64,000 nt of DNA from Euryodendron excelsum (lineage: Eukaryota > Streptophyta > Magnoliopsida > Ericales > Pentaphylacaceae): contig CM065398.1 of assembly GCA_033060915.1 (NCBI GenBank), positions 1,245,001 to 1,309,000 on the forward strand, written 5' to 3'. A program made the translations under genes and the position numbers. A model generated the notes under the pieces. That model saw only the letters and a program-made list of their open reading frames with translations, was not told the DNA's origin and made no database searches. Positions 46,052 through 58,590 of this stretch are shown in pieces. Numbering within the stretch: position 1 is the first letter of the stretch; each line of letters opens with the position of its first letter.

Positions 46052-47231
46052 TTTTATAATAAAATTTTAATCAAAATTTAAAAACCATTCAAAATGAGCC
46101 ACTCGTCACAAATGCAACAATAATGGCTTCTCTTATATATAGTGTAATAGTATATGGATTTGTGTTTGCAAATCCTTTTTTCCCTTGATGATTAATCAAA
46201 TAGATAGAGATTAAAACCAATTACTTATATGGCGGATAAAAATTTAGAATTCTGGGGACCTTGTTGAGTTAGTAATGTTTCATGTTGCACATATGAAGTT
46301 TTTTATATTTTTAATTTTATTACATCAAATCCAACACAATCCATTCAAACGAGGAGTATTGAATAAATTTTAATTAATACTCACACACCTAAACCCAAAC
46401 GCCCCGATATGAACTTTGAGTTAATATTGATTACTGCTGTTGAATGTTGTATTTAATGCAATTTACTCCTAATAGCTATAAACATATTCAAATTTCAAAG
46501 ATGTTTCCATAAAGATTAAACATATCGTTGTTCTATTATTTCTCTTTTTTGTTTTTTTTTTGTTTTTTTGTTTTCCTAAAGCCCTGAAACAAGTACCCAA
46601 AAATGCCACCACCATGGTACTACTATATGAAATGAAATAATAAAAATAAATCTGTCTCTAAATCCTGCTTGGTTGTCTATCAACAAATTTTGAATTAGTT
46701 TATTTATGAATTGAATAATTCATTTGTAACGTTTTATTTTATTTTAATAAAAATTTAAAGTTGAATCATTAATAATTTTTAAAAAATGATTTTATTGGGA
46801 TATCGGAAGATTCGGAACCCATTGTTTGCAGTTGGTCGGCAAGATTTCCAGACTACCAGTACCAGTACCAGTCATGGCAGCCGATGAAAAGTTGACAATA
46901 ATTCCGATTCCATTTCTATCATTTTGGAACTCATTGTGTTGCTTCCACCATCCTGAATTCAGATATAGAGATCGAGAGAGAGAGACAGAGGAGAGAGCAA
47001 GAGGGAGATTCCTATAATCCTAACAGAATCTCCAGTTTTTTCAAAAGAAGAAAGCAGATTAGAAAGTGATGAAATGTGTAAAGCATGAGCTCCTGATCGT
47101 GGAAAACGTGGTCCTTGATCGAGACTTGTTTATACTTATCTCCAAACAGCAGTTACAAACCAAGGCAATTCTTCCACGGGTCTGTCCAGTCCAGCCCGGC
47201 CAAGTGGAGTACAAAGACAAAACCTTTGGCC

Positions 47232-47239
47232 CTATAAAT
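47232..47239 (+). promoter_or_regulatory. Candidate TATA box of mARC
   Basis: CTATAAAT lies 72 bases before the mARC start codon. Transcription about 30 bases downstream would give a leader of roughly 40 bases made largely of the (GA)n run at 47281-47300. Confidence 0.5.
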
Positions 47240-47303
47240 TTGCCAAATATGATGAAATGAGCGGCGCAGTGGAAGGTTTAGAGAGAGAGAGAGAGAGAGA
47301 AGA

Positions 47304-50300
47304 ATGGCTGAATCCACAGCCCCAGCAGCAGCAGCAGCAGCAGCAGAGGTGACATCAATCTTCATATACCCGATCAAATCATGCCGTGGAATCTCTCTTT
47401 CTCAAGCACCCCTCACTTCCACTGGTATTACTCGGGTTCTTTTTTTTGAAGATTTTGTTTTACATAGTTGATTAGGTCATTATTTGATTTTGACTTATAA
47501 TAATGAATGTATATAAATATATAGATTTTTTGAGTTGGACTAGAGCGCAAATCAAATTAAGCTCTCTTGCATGATTTTATTGTCATGATTATTTATTTAT
47601 TGGTTTGTTTTTTTAATGAATCTGATTCTTTGGGGGGTGGGGTGTAATCGTTTTTGAAGTTCGAAGAATCTATGAGGGACCATGGGTTGGGTCGGGTCAG
47701 GTGAGATGAACTCACACTCTTAAGTGACTTAATCCTTCCAATCAAGTGAACAAACTGCGCTCCGGGCGATTTGAGAGCAAATCCTGTCAAATTCATGAAT
47801 TCAAAATGATCAAATTTTTAAATTTTAATTTGGACTAATAGTTGGTTATCATGTGAAAAACACAAAATAACACATCGAGACTTTGCATAGACTTTTTTGT
47901 AATCAAGTAAAAATGATTATTGTGACTATTGTGTTGCTTGTATTTATTTTAAATACTTTTAAATTTAGGTATTAACAAAATCGATGCATAGAAAATTTAG
48001 GAATCTAAACTTTTAATTTTTATTTTTTGCTAATCAGGTGTTTGGGGCGGGTGGCACGCACCTCGATTAATTCTGTGGCTTGTATAGTCTGTCGTTTCAC
48101 ACAAATCAGTTAATTACTAGGCCAAAAGCATCGAGGTGGCCCTTATAGCATCTAAAATGTTTCGAAGCTGAGAACTTAGAGGAAGCAGACTCCCAGGCCT
48201 AATCTTAACCACCAGGCCAATCCTTTGGGATTTAGGAATCTTATTACTAGTAATGGGATTCCCATTCCTTCTTTTTGGTCCTTGTCATCCAAACGTAGCG
48301 CCAAAGGTTTTTCTTATTTCCTTTTTTCTTTGGCCAGCCCTATTGCTAGGACAGGGCACAATTGTTTGATCCACTAAGTGGTTGCACTCTATTCTAGCAA
48401 TAGCCACTATTACTTAGTGATCCACTCAGTAGATCTTGTATAACAAATAAAAAATAAGACCTATGTAAATTTTGTGACAACAGGTTTATTTCTTCTTTTG
48501 CTCCTCGGATGGATCTAGTTTAATGCTGAAGTCATAGATTTGTTTTTTTTTTTTTACGGTTCTTTTTTATATTTTGTTTTTTCATGATCTAATTAAAGTA
48601 ATATCATTTCTTAAAGCAATGATCTTATGCTAGTGTCTCTCTGTAAATTATATTAGTCATTTTATGTGGAATACTTGTTCCAACACCTCAAACCACCCCC
48701 CCCCCCCCTCCCTCCCTCCCTCCCTCCCTCCCTCTTCTTCCTTTTTATGCTTATGTTTGTACTATAGTAAATCAGCACTCATTTTATTTCTGATGGTGGT
48801 TCTTCATAAATGCACTTGGTGATTTTATTTCTTTCGCAAGATATTGTTATATAATATGTGGCATTGCCGTCAAGAATTGAGGAATTAAGGCATTACCCAG
48901 TAATATCAACAAATCATTCAGTTTATTTATTTATTTTTTTTGAAGTTCATTGACATGAAACACTTAGTATGGCCAACTGGTCAAAAAATAACTTACAGTG
49001 TTTATATTTGTGAACATAACTCAATTTCTTCTGTGTTTGACTATACAGGATTTCGGTGGGATCGTCAATGGTTAATTGTGAATTCCAAAGGTAGGGCATA
49101 CACTCAGCGAGTTGAACCAAAGCTTGCTTTGGTTCAAGTAGAGCTGCCACGTGAGGCATTCTCTGAGGGTTGGGAACCTTCTAAGAGCTCATATTTAGGT
49201 AAAAACATTACTCATTTTTATGAAGTCTACTAAATTTATGCTGTTCTTTTTTTATGTTTATAGGGAAAAAAATTGGACCGTTAGAACTATGGATATTGGG
49301 TCATAGCATTTATTTGTTTTTGGAGCCATAATTTTTCTCTTCATAGCGAAGAGAGTTTAACTGCAAATGTTCTGATGACAGAGTTAGTTCTTTTTGTTAT
49401 TTATTTTTTCTTTTCCTTTTTCACATAAGATTGCTTTATCCATATGTTCAACAACTTATGCCTGTTCCTTGTCTAGAGATTTGATTTGAATCCTAAACAC
49501 GTTTCTTTCATTTCTCACTCAATTAATGTTGCAACATGCCCATTGATGAACAACTTTACCTCCTTGATCTTTCAAAACTTCATATTTCTTAATGATAATT
49601 TTCCAATTTGAAGTATTTTGATGTAAATTATTTTACTCATTATTTATTTTTACATCCTGGAATCAAAGGTCATAATTTTAAGATTGAATTGGCCCATTCA
49701 GATTAAAAGTATCATCTAAATATCTGTTCCTACTACTGTTATCATCCATAAATATTGATAACATCCACGTGATTGTGTATGTAATGAAAAATGAGCCATG
49801 AAATTGTAATGTTAATTATCTTTTTGTCAATACTGTGAGGGGTTGTGAAAATTATGCATTCCCTTGTCCTTTCAGTTCGCAAATTGAAATAAACAGATGT
49901 TTGTTTTTCTCTTCTTAGACATATTTCTTGTTTCAAAGTAGCTTCATAGATGTGATTTTATCATGTCTAATGCTCACTTCCTCCTACAGTGATAAGGGCT
50001 CCTGGGATGGATGAGCTAAAGGTTCCATTGAGTAAACCTTGTGAAACTTCTGATGGTGTCTCAGTGTGGGAGTGGTCTGGGTCTGCATTTGATGAGGGAG
50101 CTGAAGCATCAAAATGGTTCTCGGATTATCTTGGGAAACCCAGTCGGCTAGTGCGTTTTAATGAAGGTATTGCTCAATTTAAAACTGAGTATAGAACGTT
50201 ATGCATGTTACTGTGAATGAAAAATGAATCTATGTATATAATTGGTTTAGCAGTATGAATCAGATGTGTTAAGTCCTATTTGTTGCTCAGAAAATTACTT

Positions 50301-53300
50301 TTTGCTAGTTACTGGACAAGCTGATTTAAATCTGCAATATAGAAAGCCATAATTCTCTTTGTTTTGCCCTTTTCGAGTAAAGTTCCAAAGCATGTTACTC
50401 TTTTTTTAAAAATCATGTGGAGGAGAAATTTTCATAAAATCTCAAGTGTGAGCTATTTCTGACTTTTTTTCCCAACTTGAAGGTAAGCATATCAGTATGG
50501 GTGTTGCTGGCTGGTAACGGTTATATTTTGTTGACTTAGATCTCTTTTAAACACAAAATGATCTCGAATCCAAAAATCAAAGCCTCACATCTCTGTTGGG
50601 TGTTATATTTCTGTTTTAATTCATTTCAAGAGTTCCACTCCTATCCAAGGTGAAGACACCTTCAGGTTTTCAAATACTTGATTAGTAACACAAGGCACTA
50701 GAACAAGATATTTTGTCTTGCAATGCTAAGTGATCCTTGTTGTGTGATCAACTATGCCATTTGATGATTCATTTTATAATTTCAGTTCTTATTGCATCGA
50801 AGGTTTTACTTGAATTTCTAGGGCCATGTGTTGGTTATTGTGGCACTTTGAAGTTACAAGACCAACCTTCTAAATGAAGTTTAAGACTAGCTTACTTCTC
50901 AAAGGGGGCTGAGGCAAGCAAAATCATATCGTAATATATGTCATCAATCGTGAATGAAGCATCTATACAACAGAACTTAGTCTACAAAACAATGAAGATG
51001 TGATATTGATCCCCAAAGAAGCACAAACACTACTTTATCAACAACAAAAAAAAAAAGAAGCACAAACACTTCTAAGAAGGTGCCGTGTCCTTGTCGAACA
51101 CTTATCCGAACATATCCTACTATATTTTTTTTGGAACTGGACACACTTTGGACACTTGGGGAACACTTGTGTCCATAATTTGGACACATGAAACACATTG
51201 CAAGTTTGAACAAAACAACTTAGAATCCAATGATAAAATGAAAACAATGTTCATTTATACTTATCCATCCCTCGACCTTTAGATTTTTCTAATTTTAGGA
51301 ATTCTAATGCCCAAAACTTTCAATTTGTTTATGAATAGAGTTTTCTAAATAGATGTTAGGATTTTTTGATGTCATTTCTTTCCCAATATGTAGATTGTGG
51401 AAAAAATTTCTTACCATTTTTTGATGCAGTAAAATACAAATGCATTAGTAATGTAAAAAATGAAGTATAGTTATTATTTTCATATATTCAAATAAAAAAA
51501 TATATTTATTTGTTGTAGTGTCCCTACTGTATCCTTATTTTTTAAAAAATTGCAGTTTCTGCATGTCCGTGTTGTGTTGTATCAATGTCCCGTGTCCATA
51601 TCCATGCTTCTTAGTTTATCACTATTAGCGGTCACTCTCTTAGTTATTATTCCCATATAATTCAACATTACTGAATGCCTAATCATTGGAGGGAAATCAA
51701 GAAACCCAATGGAACCTAAACCTTCTTGCCCCTTCTATATCTCTCATGTCTTAGCTTTCCTGTTTTATCTGATAAACCAGAGCAATATTTTATCAGGCTG
51801 CATATCTCCTTGAGTTGGATTTGCACATTTTTTGAATTGCTGCAAATTATGTAATGGAACTCTATTAATTGACTTCTATCATTTACCATATAATGTTCTT
51901 GCAACACGTTGCCCACTACTCAGAAATAAATAAATTAACTTCGCTGGTTTGTTTGGTATGCAGTAACAGAGACCAGGGCTGTCAACCCTAATTATGCTCA
52001 GGGACACAAAGTTATGTTTTCTGACGGGTATCCATTCCTCCTGCTATCCCAGGTTAGTAAAGCGAAAATTTGAACTTCTAAGTAATTCCTGCTGTCGAAT
52101 AAAGTCTCAGACGTTGATCCTGTCGTTTCATCTTTTACAGGGTTCATTGAATGCTCTGAATAAGCTTCTCAAGGAGCCCATACCAGTCAACCGTTTCAGA
52201 CCTAAGTATGTGTCTGGACCATATCTCATTATTCGTTTAAAACATTTTGTTTTGGATAGCATGCGTAACACAATGCTTGAACGCATTAAAGCTCATGAAG
52301 CACAACCAATCACATCCAAGAATCCTCCCTCAGATACTTATCCAACAAAAAAAAAGGGAAAATCCTCCCTCAGGAAGTGGAAGTCCTGAGTTTGTAATTA
52401 CCTGGTGGATGTGGTAGGGGCACTGTATGTACCTACTGAGGTGCTCTAAAAGGCTGGGCATCTTGTTAGCAACAAAAAGGGATAAAAGAAAAAGGAAGCA
52501 TACATAATCTAATTATTTAGAACCATATATGCTATTAGTTTCCTATCCTTTTCCTCTTACCCATTCAAGAGCATTCTGTTTGTTTTCCCTTTTCTTGCTT
52601 GGTCATCTTCATATATGATATGGATTATGGAATACTACTCACAGACTTCACTTTGAATTTTTAAAATTTTTCCTTTGAATGTCACAGTATCCTTATTGAT
52701 GGTTGTGAACCGTTTTCTGAGGACTTGTGGAAGGAGATCCAGATAAACAAGTTCACATTTCATGGTGTGAAGCTATGCTCCCGCTGCAAGGTAAAAGGTT
52801 ATCCTGATTTCCTCCCTAGAGTATGACAACTGACATATTTTCTATATCACATTATTATGTTGCCCAGGTTCCATTAAAAAATAGACGATCATTTTATTAA
52901 AAAAAATAAATATATATATATATATATATATATAGATCCTTTCTTTGCACATCTTGAAATGTCCAGTTGACTTAGTTCTCAAAAGGATGATTCAAATTAT
53001 CCATTTATTCTTAAACGTTTTCCATCTAGATACTGTATGTGTGGAACCTTTCCAATCTGGCTGTAGTTTGTGTGACTCATTGTTGCGTGGTTTGCAATAC
53101 TTTTGGTTTGTGAGCTAAGCTTGCAAGGCTACTACAATAAGGTACTTGAGAAGGTGTGGCTCCATAGAATTTCCCATGTAAGATTTGAAAGCTTCATTGT
53201 GTGATGGAGTTCATAAAGTTGCAGATTTCAATCATTTAAATTGATTATTCTCACCATCTTACGTGTATGATAAAATAAGAACAAACTTCCTCATAATTTT

Positions 53301-53625
53301 TTCAGGTGCCCACAATTAATCAAGAAACCGCCATCGCAAGCTCTGAGCCAACTCAAACTCTTATGACATTCCGGTCAGACAAAGTTTTGCGTCCAACCAG
53401 AAAACAGAAGGGCAAGGTGAGACCTAATCTAAAAACTCTTATATATTCGTTCGTTCATTTGAAGGAATTATGAAGTTTACATTCTAAATCCTTTGGCAGG
53501 TCTACTTTGGACAAAATGTAGTCTGGATAGACGCTTTCACTGAAGGGAAGGGAAAGATCATTAAAGTGGGAGACCCTGTTTATGTCCTCAAGGTGGTACC
53601 TTCCTGTGCTGATGCACCTGCTTGA
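47304..53625 (+). CDS. MOSC-domain protein, mARC family (8 exons)
   Basis: Exons: 47304-47424, 49049-49198, 49990-50166, 51964-52052, 52141-52205, 52688-52790, 53306-53416, 53500-53625. All introns are GT-AG and frames join to 942 nt, 313 aa, the usual size. After a polyalanine run encoded by seven GCA codons (residues 8-14), the MOSC N-terminal barrel begins at VTSIFIYPIKSCRG and includes GFRWDRQWLIVN. The MOSC domain proper has VNPNYAQGHKVMFSDGYPFL, PVNRFRPNILIDG and LCSRCKVPTINQ; Cys234, the second Cys of that motif, is the likely molybdenum-cofactor ligand. Relatives (mitochondrial amidoxime reducing components) reduce N-hydroxylated compounds using cytochrome b5 and its reductase; the plant physiological substrate is less certain. 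No obvious membrane anchor is present at the short N-terminus. A polyadenylation signal lies 55 bases past the stop. Confidence 0.94.
48696..48734. repeat. C-run plus (CCCT)n in mARC intron 1
   Basis: Thirteen C residues pass into about six CCCT units. The complementary strand therefore carries seven or more G-tracts spaced by single bases, a strong G-quadruplex pattern; the C-rich strand is an i-motif pattern. Confidence 0.92.
51042..51614 (+). mobile_element. hAT-like MITE, copy C
   Basis: The right end CCATGCTTCTTAG is clear, followed by TTTATCAC. TTTATCAA lies at 51034-51041, so the target duplication is a 7-of-8 match. The left TIR has been altered by an A-run and by a duplication of AAAGAAGCACAAACACT. 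The body aligns in the same order with copy B (ACATGAAACA, TTGCAAGTTTG, AATATATTT..TGTAGTGTCCCT). It lies in mARC intron 3. Confidence 0.75.
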
Positions 53626-53679
53626 ACTCTCCTTTAACAGTATGGCTGTGTTGAGAACAAGAAAACATGTACATATTGC

Positions 53680-53685
53680 AATAAA
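53680..53685 (+). terminator. mARC polyadenylation signal
   Basis: AATAAA 55 bases after the mARC stop codon, followed by a T/G-rich stretch. Confidence 0.55.
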
Positions 53686-55497
53686 AATAACTGGTGGGTT
53701 GGTTTGCTTGCTAATTTGTGTTATATCTTCTGTACTGGCCATTGCTTAAAAAGCGGAGTCCTGAGGACGCTGAAAGTCATCCAGCTGTGTTTGCATGCAA
53801 TAAACTTAAATTTCCAGGCTTTTATTATTATTATTATTATTTTGGTTAAGGTTATGCACACACATACACCCAAATAACCTGCAAGGTTCAGGCTTTTCTG
53901 CACTCACAATCTCGGTGAAAAAGATAGCACAAATGGTTAGGAGAACTGATACAATGAGTGCAGCATTAAAGATTCAATATCTCTATGGTCCATGTTTAGA
54001 AAAGCAAAAAAAAAAAAAAAGAGTCCGGAACAATAGTCTTGAGGGAGGCTGTTTTTGTGTTTTGAGCCCCTGGAGCATCCTTGCGAACAACCTCAAGGCC
54101 CACCTTCTAAAAGTGGTAATTGGGCTTAATAATAGGACATGCTGTGTTAACAGCTCCCTCACATAGCACATTTAATCAATGTTCACGAGCTGAGCAAAAA
54201 ATGTATTCCGCTGCACCTTGGATTGGTGGTGGGTTATTAAAAAAAGACAATTAAACAATCCAGAGGAAAGAAAGATTACAAGATTTTAGATGGTATGAAA
54301 ATATTCTTCTTACCAACCAAAGTAATGTTAAGATTTAATTGTAATCAATCTTTTCGAAAAGAAAGATTTAGTGCAGGACTTCCTCATTTATTTGCTGAAA
54401 CAATAAGAACAAAATTGCGAGAATTAAATTATGGTCCTACACTTTATGATATGAAGATTAATGCTTCGTTTGTAAAACAGATTTTCGGTTACAAAAGTAA
54501 AGGAAAAGAAAAACGTGATGAAAAATAAAAAAAAATAACTCATTCATTTTGTTTAATTTTTCTTCACATTTTTCTTTTTTTTATCTAAAATTCGAGTTCC
54601 AAACGGAGCATAAATAAATACTAATAACCAAGTAGGCATTTCTTTATGTAATGATTTAAAAGACTGAAATCTCCTCATGATTTCACGGCTTGGCTAACAA
54701 AAATGAGCATCTCCCCTGGCAGTTGTTTACTACGTTTGGAGAAAGGGAGGGAGAGGGAGAGAGATGCTTCTGCCTTTGCTAGGGAGTTACCCTCTGCTTT
54801 GAAAGTCTTGAACAGCTGTATATATTTTCGTTCATAATCAATTCACTTACCAAAAAGATAAAAAAAAAAAGAACGAAAATTTGTTGAAAGTTTTTTATGA
54901 CATTAATAGGTTTCTGTTTCTTTCAAACCTCAACATAACTGTCGACGTGGCTATTTTCTCCCTTTCAAGAGAGAGCAGTGTAAAAGGAAAACCATGGAGG
55001 GTCTTCAGGAATGTACTGATCCTAAATCCAACCTTTGCAGCCAACTGCTCAATGAACTGAAATGACACCTCTTAAGGAGAGGAAAACAGTCCCTATCTAT
55101 AAAATAAAATAAAATAAAATAAAAAGACAGAAAAACAGTCAAAAAAAATTTATAATTTACGTCCGGAATTTTAAAATCTCCAAACAGGGACATTCCTAGT
55201 TACAAAAAAACTTCTTCTCCAGCCTTGAGAAATCACTTCCAAGAAACATTCTCACTTCGCAAAGGAAATCTGCTCAGAGTTCTACAAAAGAAGTCCGTAA
55301 AAGTTCGTTTAAAGCCCCTTTTTTGGTGTCTTGACAAAGTCCCCTTCACCCATTCAATTAGAAACACCTCATTTTGAATATGATTGAGATGCATTGTTGT
55401 ACTTGCTCATGTTACCAGGCTCAGTCTGCCAGCTGCATCTGGCCGATCTCATGATCTCACTTTAACAAAGGGGATATATACCAGAAATATCATATAT
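53686..55497. other. Intergenic between convergent mARC and TAM41
   Basis: The two genes converge here. No supportable gene; it includes the 3' ends of both, an unrecognised 77-codon ORF (54295-54528), a (TTA)n run near 53822 and AT-rich filler. No AATAAA was found for TAM41 within about 100 bases of its stop. Confidence 0.5.
54295..54528 (+). other. Unrecognised 77-codon ORF
   Basis: Reads MKIFFLPTKVMLRFNCNQSF and continues through RFSAGLPHLFAETIRTKLRE to a Lys/Glu-rich end. Composition is protein-like rather than simple repeat, but there is no family match I know, no intron signal that extends it and no promoter evidence. It could be a fragment of an old insertion or chance. Confidence 0.2.
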
Positions 55498-58400
55498 TCA
55501 GGATTTCCATGCCTTGCGCATTTTATTTGCAAGATATCTAACGCCATGAACAGCACCAACCGTCAGTAGACCGGAGACAGCTTGCCTGGCACTTGAAACC
55601 ATAACCCTACGCCTCACGATTTTCCGCATGCATTCTGCAGCTCCCTCTCTTGAACCAATCACAACTTCACGTGTAACTTTACCTGAAAAGGCAACATGAA
55701 ACAAATGCAATCATCTGCTTTTATTAGAAGCAGATGAGGAAACATCTCACAGCTTGAATTGGAAACAAACTCATTGCATCAGTACCCTTTTGGACTTCTG
55801 CTGAAGAATTTCATTAACATGCTTTTGAAACAAACTCTAGAATCCATGAAGAGGGGCAGGTATAATATCAGATGTATGAAGACTAAGTGATGCTTAGGAT
55901 AGCATTTTCTTATAAATTCACTCCGTATGACTTGAATACTATTGTATTTTATATATATTTGCTGGATCAACCGGTATAGGTTAAAGATCATACCAGATTC
56001 ACTGAGTCTGTTCTTTTCTCCTAACTTCAACGCCATCTCGCTTCTGACTGTTGGAGGAAGACAAGAAACAAGGGAGGAAGCTGCAGATAAACCACAATCC
56101 TGGTGTTGAGAGGCCGAAACATATCAGATATTTTGGAGCCAAGTTTGATAGTGAACATGACATGCCAGATACCTTTTGAATACTAGGGTATGCAATTTTC
56201 ATTCAGGAATATTTATGCCTAGGCGTTAAAAATAATAAAATCTACCTAGACGTAAGCAAAAAATAATAATATAATCCTCCTAGATATAAGAAATACACTT
56301 GTTCGCTGATATAATATATTGCATATAGATGTGTTAAAGGAATAGCAATAGACTAGAGAGGTCCTGAACACTTTACGGCCTAAGAAGTGAGAACTAAACA
56401 CCCTCTAAGATACCTAACAAAACCCAACTTCGTGATTGTAACTACTCACAAGGTTTTATGAGTGAAATGGAGGGGGTAAAGAAGTTTTCAAACGTTCAGG
56501 ATCCTAAATAACAAAACCTTCTTCATGTTAGCTAAAAACATCTTTGATATAAATCGTATAATAGTGATGCCCATGTTAGCATTGCTTCATTATTAATGTT
56601 CAGATTAGACTGAAGGAATTTAAGGTTCTTGTTTCCAAATATAAATTATAATTCATTGCCACATTAAAAGGCCAGTTCATGAGGAAATGAGAAAAGCAGC
56701 TTCGGTTACAGAACTTAAGTGTCCAAACAAACCTGAGAAAAAATTACTTGGTTATTGCCGGCAGATGAAGAGAATCTCAACAAATCCTTGGTTGCATATT
56801 CTTCTAGAAATGGCTTATACATTGTTTGGAATAATTCGAATTGCCCTTGTACAATCTTCTTCACCTGTAGCAAGTGATGTAGATACAAACAGCAACCATA
56901 AGAATGGTCGAACTAATTATGTGCCTCCTCAGGCAAGGTTACCCCATATCAGAAGTTATGTGCAACATCTCTGAAACAAAGAAAGATACGAATTGAGCAG
57001 CTATCACAGGAAATAGATGTGAAATCTAGACCTTGAAACTTTTTGTTACCATTGTTAAAATTTCCCAAGTTGACTTCAGAAGGCACATGTTGGTAATACG
57101 GAAATGTTGCTGGTGGAAACAATACATTTGGTTGGACAGTTTTCTTTATAAGCAGTTTACAAATTCAGCCTTTTGCTTTTTAGAAATGAAAGCGACCTGT
57201 CTTCCATGATATTCACCACTTATATTTGAGTATCGGAAGGCAAGAAACAAGACTATCTGAACCTACAATTTATTTCACTCCTCAAATCCATCTAAGAAAA
57301 AAAATTGTAATAAGGCTCACCTTATTTTTGTCCTCCGCAAAAAACATACGCAAGTCCCCCATGTACGAGAGACTACATATCTTGGCATATAGATTTTCCT
57401 GCATAAAATATCCAAATTTATCGAAAAAGTATATGAAAAAGAACTATTGGAATTCTAAAATCATTGAGCATGGCAAAAAAGCAGACCTCTGAGAATTTGG
57501 ATGGAGAAAGAAGCAGAGCAGCAGAGGTTGCAGCCCTCAAATTAACAGAGTTTAAATTTCCAATATCCAAGTTATCCACAAGTATACGAACCTAGATAGG
57601 AGGAAAAGATAAGGAAAGAAGAAGAAGAACAACAACAACAATTTTGAGATGCTGTGGAGCTAGACATGGAAACAATGAATGCGACTATTACCACATTTGA
57701 GGATACAGGACACAATTAACAGCAGAATAACTAGGACAAAGTATGAAAGATAATAGCAAGCAGCACCAAAATTTCTGGGAATGAGGGCATTAAAAAAAAA
57801 ATCATTGGCAGATTGTACAGTTTCCATCTGTTCATTCACATGAAAACATAAACAAGTCCTATACTCAAAATTTTAAGCCAATTTAAAAGAGATCATTTAC
57901 CATTCCAACAGTGAGTGCAGGAGTGGGAAGAATATTATTAACTGGCTCAGAAACAAAGCATACAACCACCTGGGGACCCGCAAGTGTAGGTTCCAATTTT
58001 GTCTAACTTCTATCTCTTAAGTCACAAGGACCAAGCTAGAAATGAAGGATGGCAACGGATCAGGTTTGGGATAGGGTACCTTGGTCCTGACCCCAATGCT
58101 GCAGGACACCAGCATCAACCCACCCAGATTCTGGCAAATCTTGCTCTGCCAACTGCCCCGTTGATTGTCTCCATGTGCATATATACACATGCATATGTAT
58201 GTGTTTACTGATACAATGTTGTACAAGAGCAAATCTAAATCTGAAGCAATGAAATTGATCAACCTATTTTCCAGAAAAACAAAGGAAAAAAAGGTGCCAT
58301 TGGATAAACCTGGTAGAATGGACTATCACAGTGATGGTTATGGAAGGTGAAGGTGATTGTGAGTATGATGATGTTGGGAAGGGAAGTGGTCTACTATGTT

Positions 58401-58512
58401 CATAATGAGGAAGGCTATAACAATGATAATACCCTCAGCTAGGAGAGAAAAAAGACGGGATAGGAACATCTGAGATGATAACTGAGAAGCATATTACGTT
58501 TTTCAACAGAAA

Positions 58513-58590
<78 letters not shown>

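Larger units (their letters stand above)
42717..47231. other. Intergenic, OTP84 to mARC
   Basis: About 4.5 kb of very AT-rich sequence between the divergent OTP84 and mARC genes. No supportable gene. Contents: OTP84 promoter at the left; (AT)n runs; a stretch at 43640-43790 with two GGGTTCRAGTA motifs reminiscent of a B box but no full SINE; a long-palindromic TATATA zone at 44440-44760; the dispersed repeat at 45213; a 30-bp duplication at 45446; (ATT)n at 46022; and the mARC upstream region from about 46800. Confidence 0.5.

Noticed and set aside
55779..56202. Minus-strand ORFs running through TAM41 exon 9 into its introns
   Set aside because: Only the part between the splice signals (55994-56099) matches the protein family; the rest is intron.
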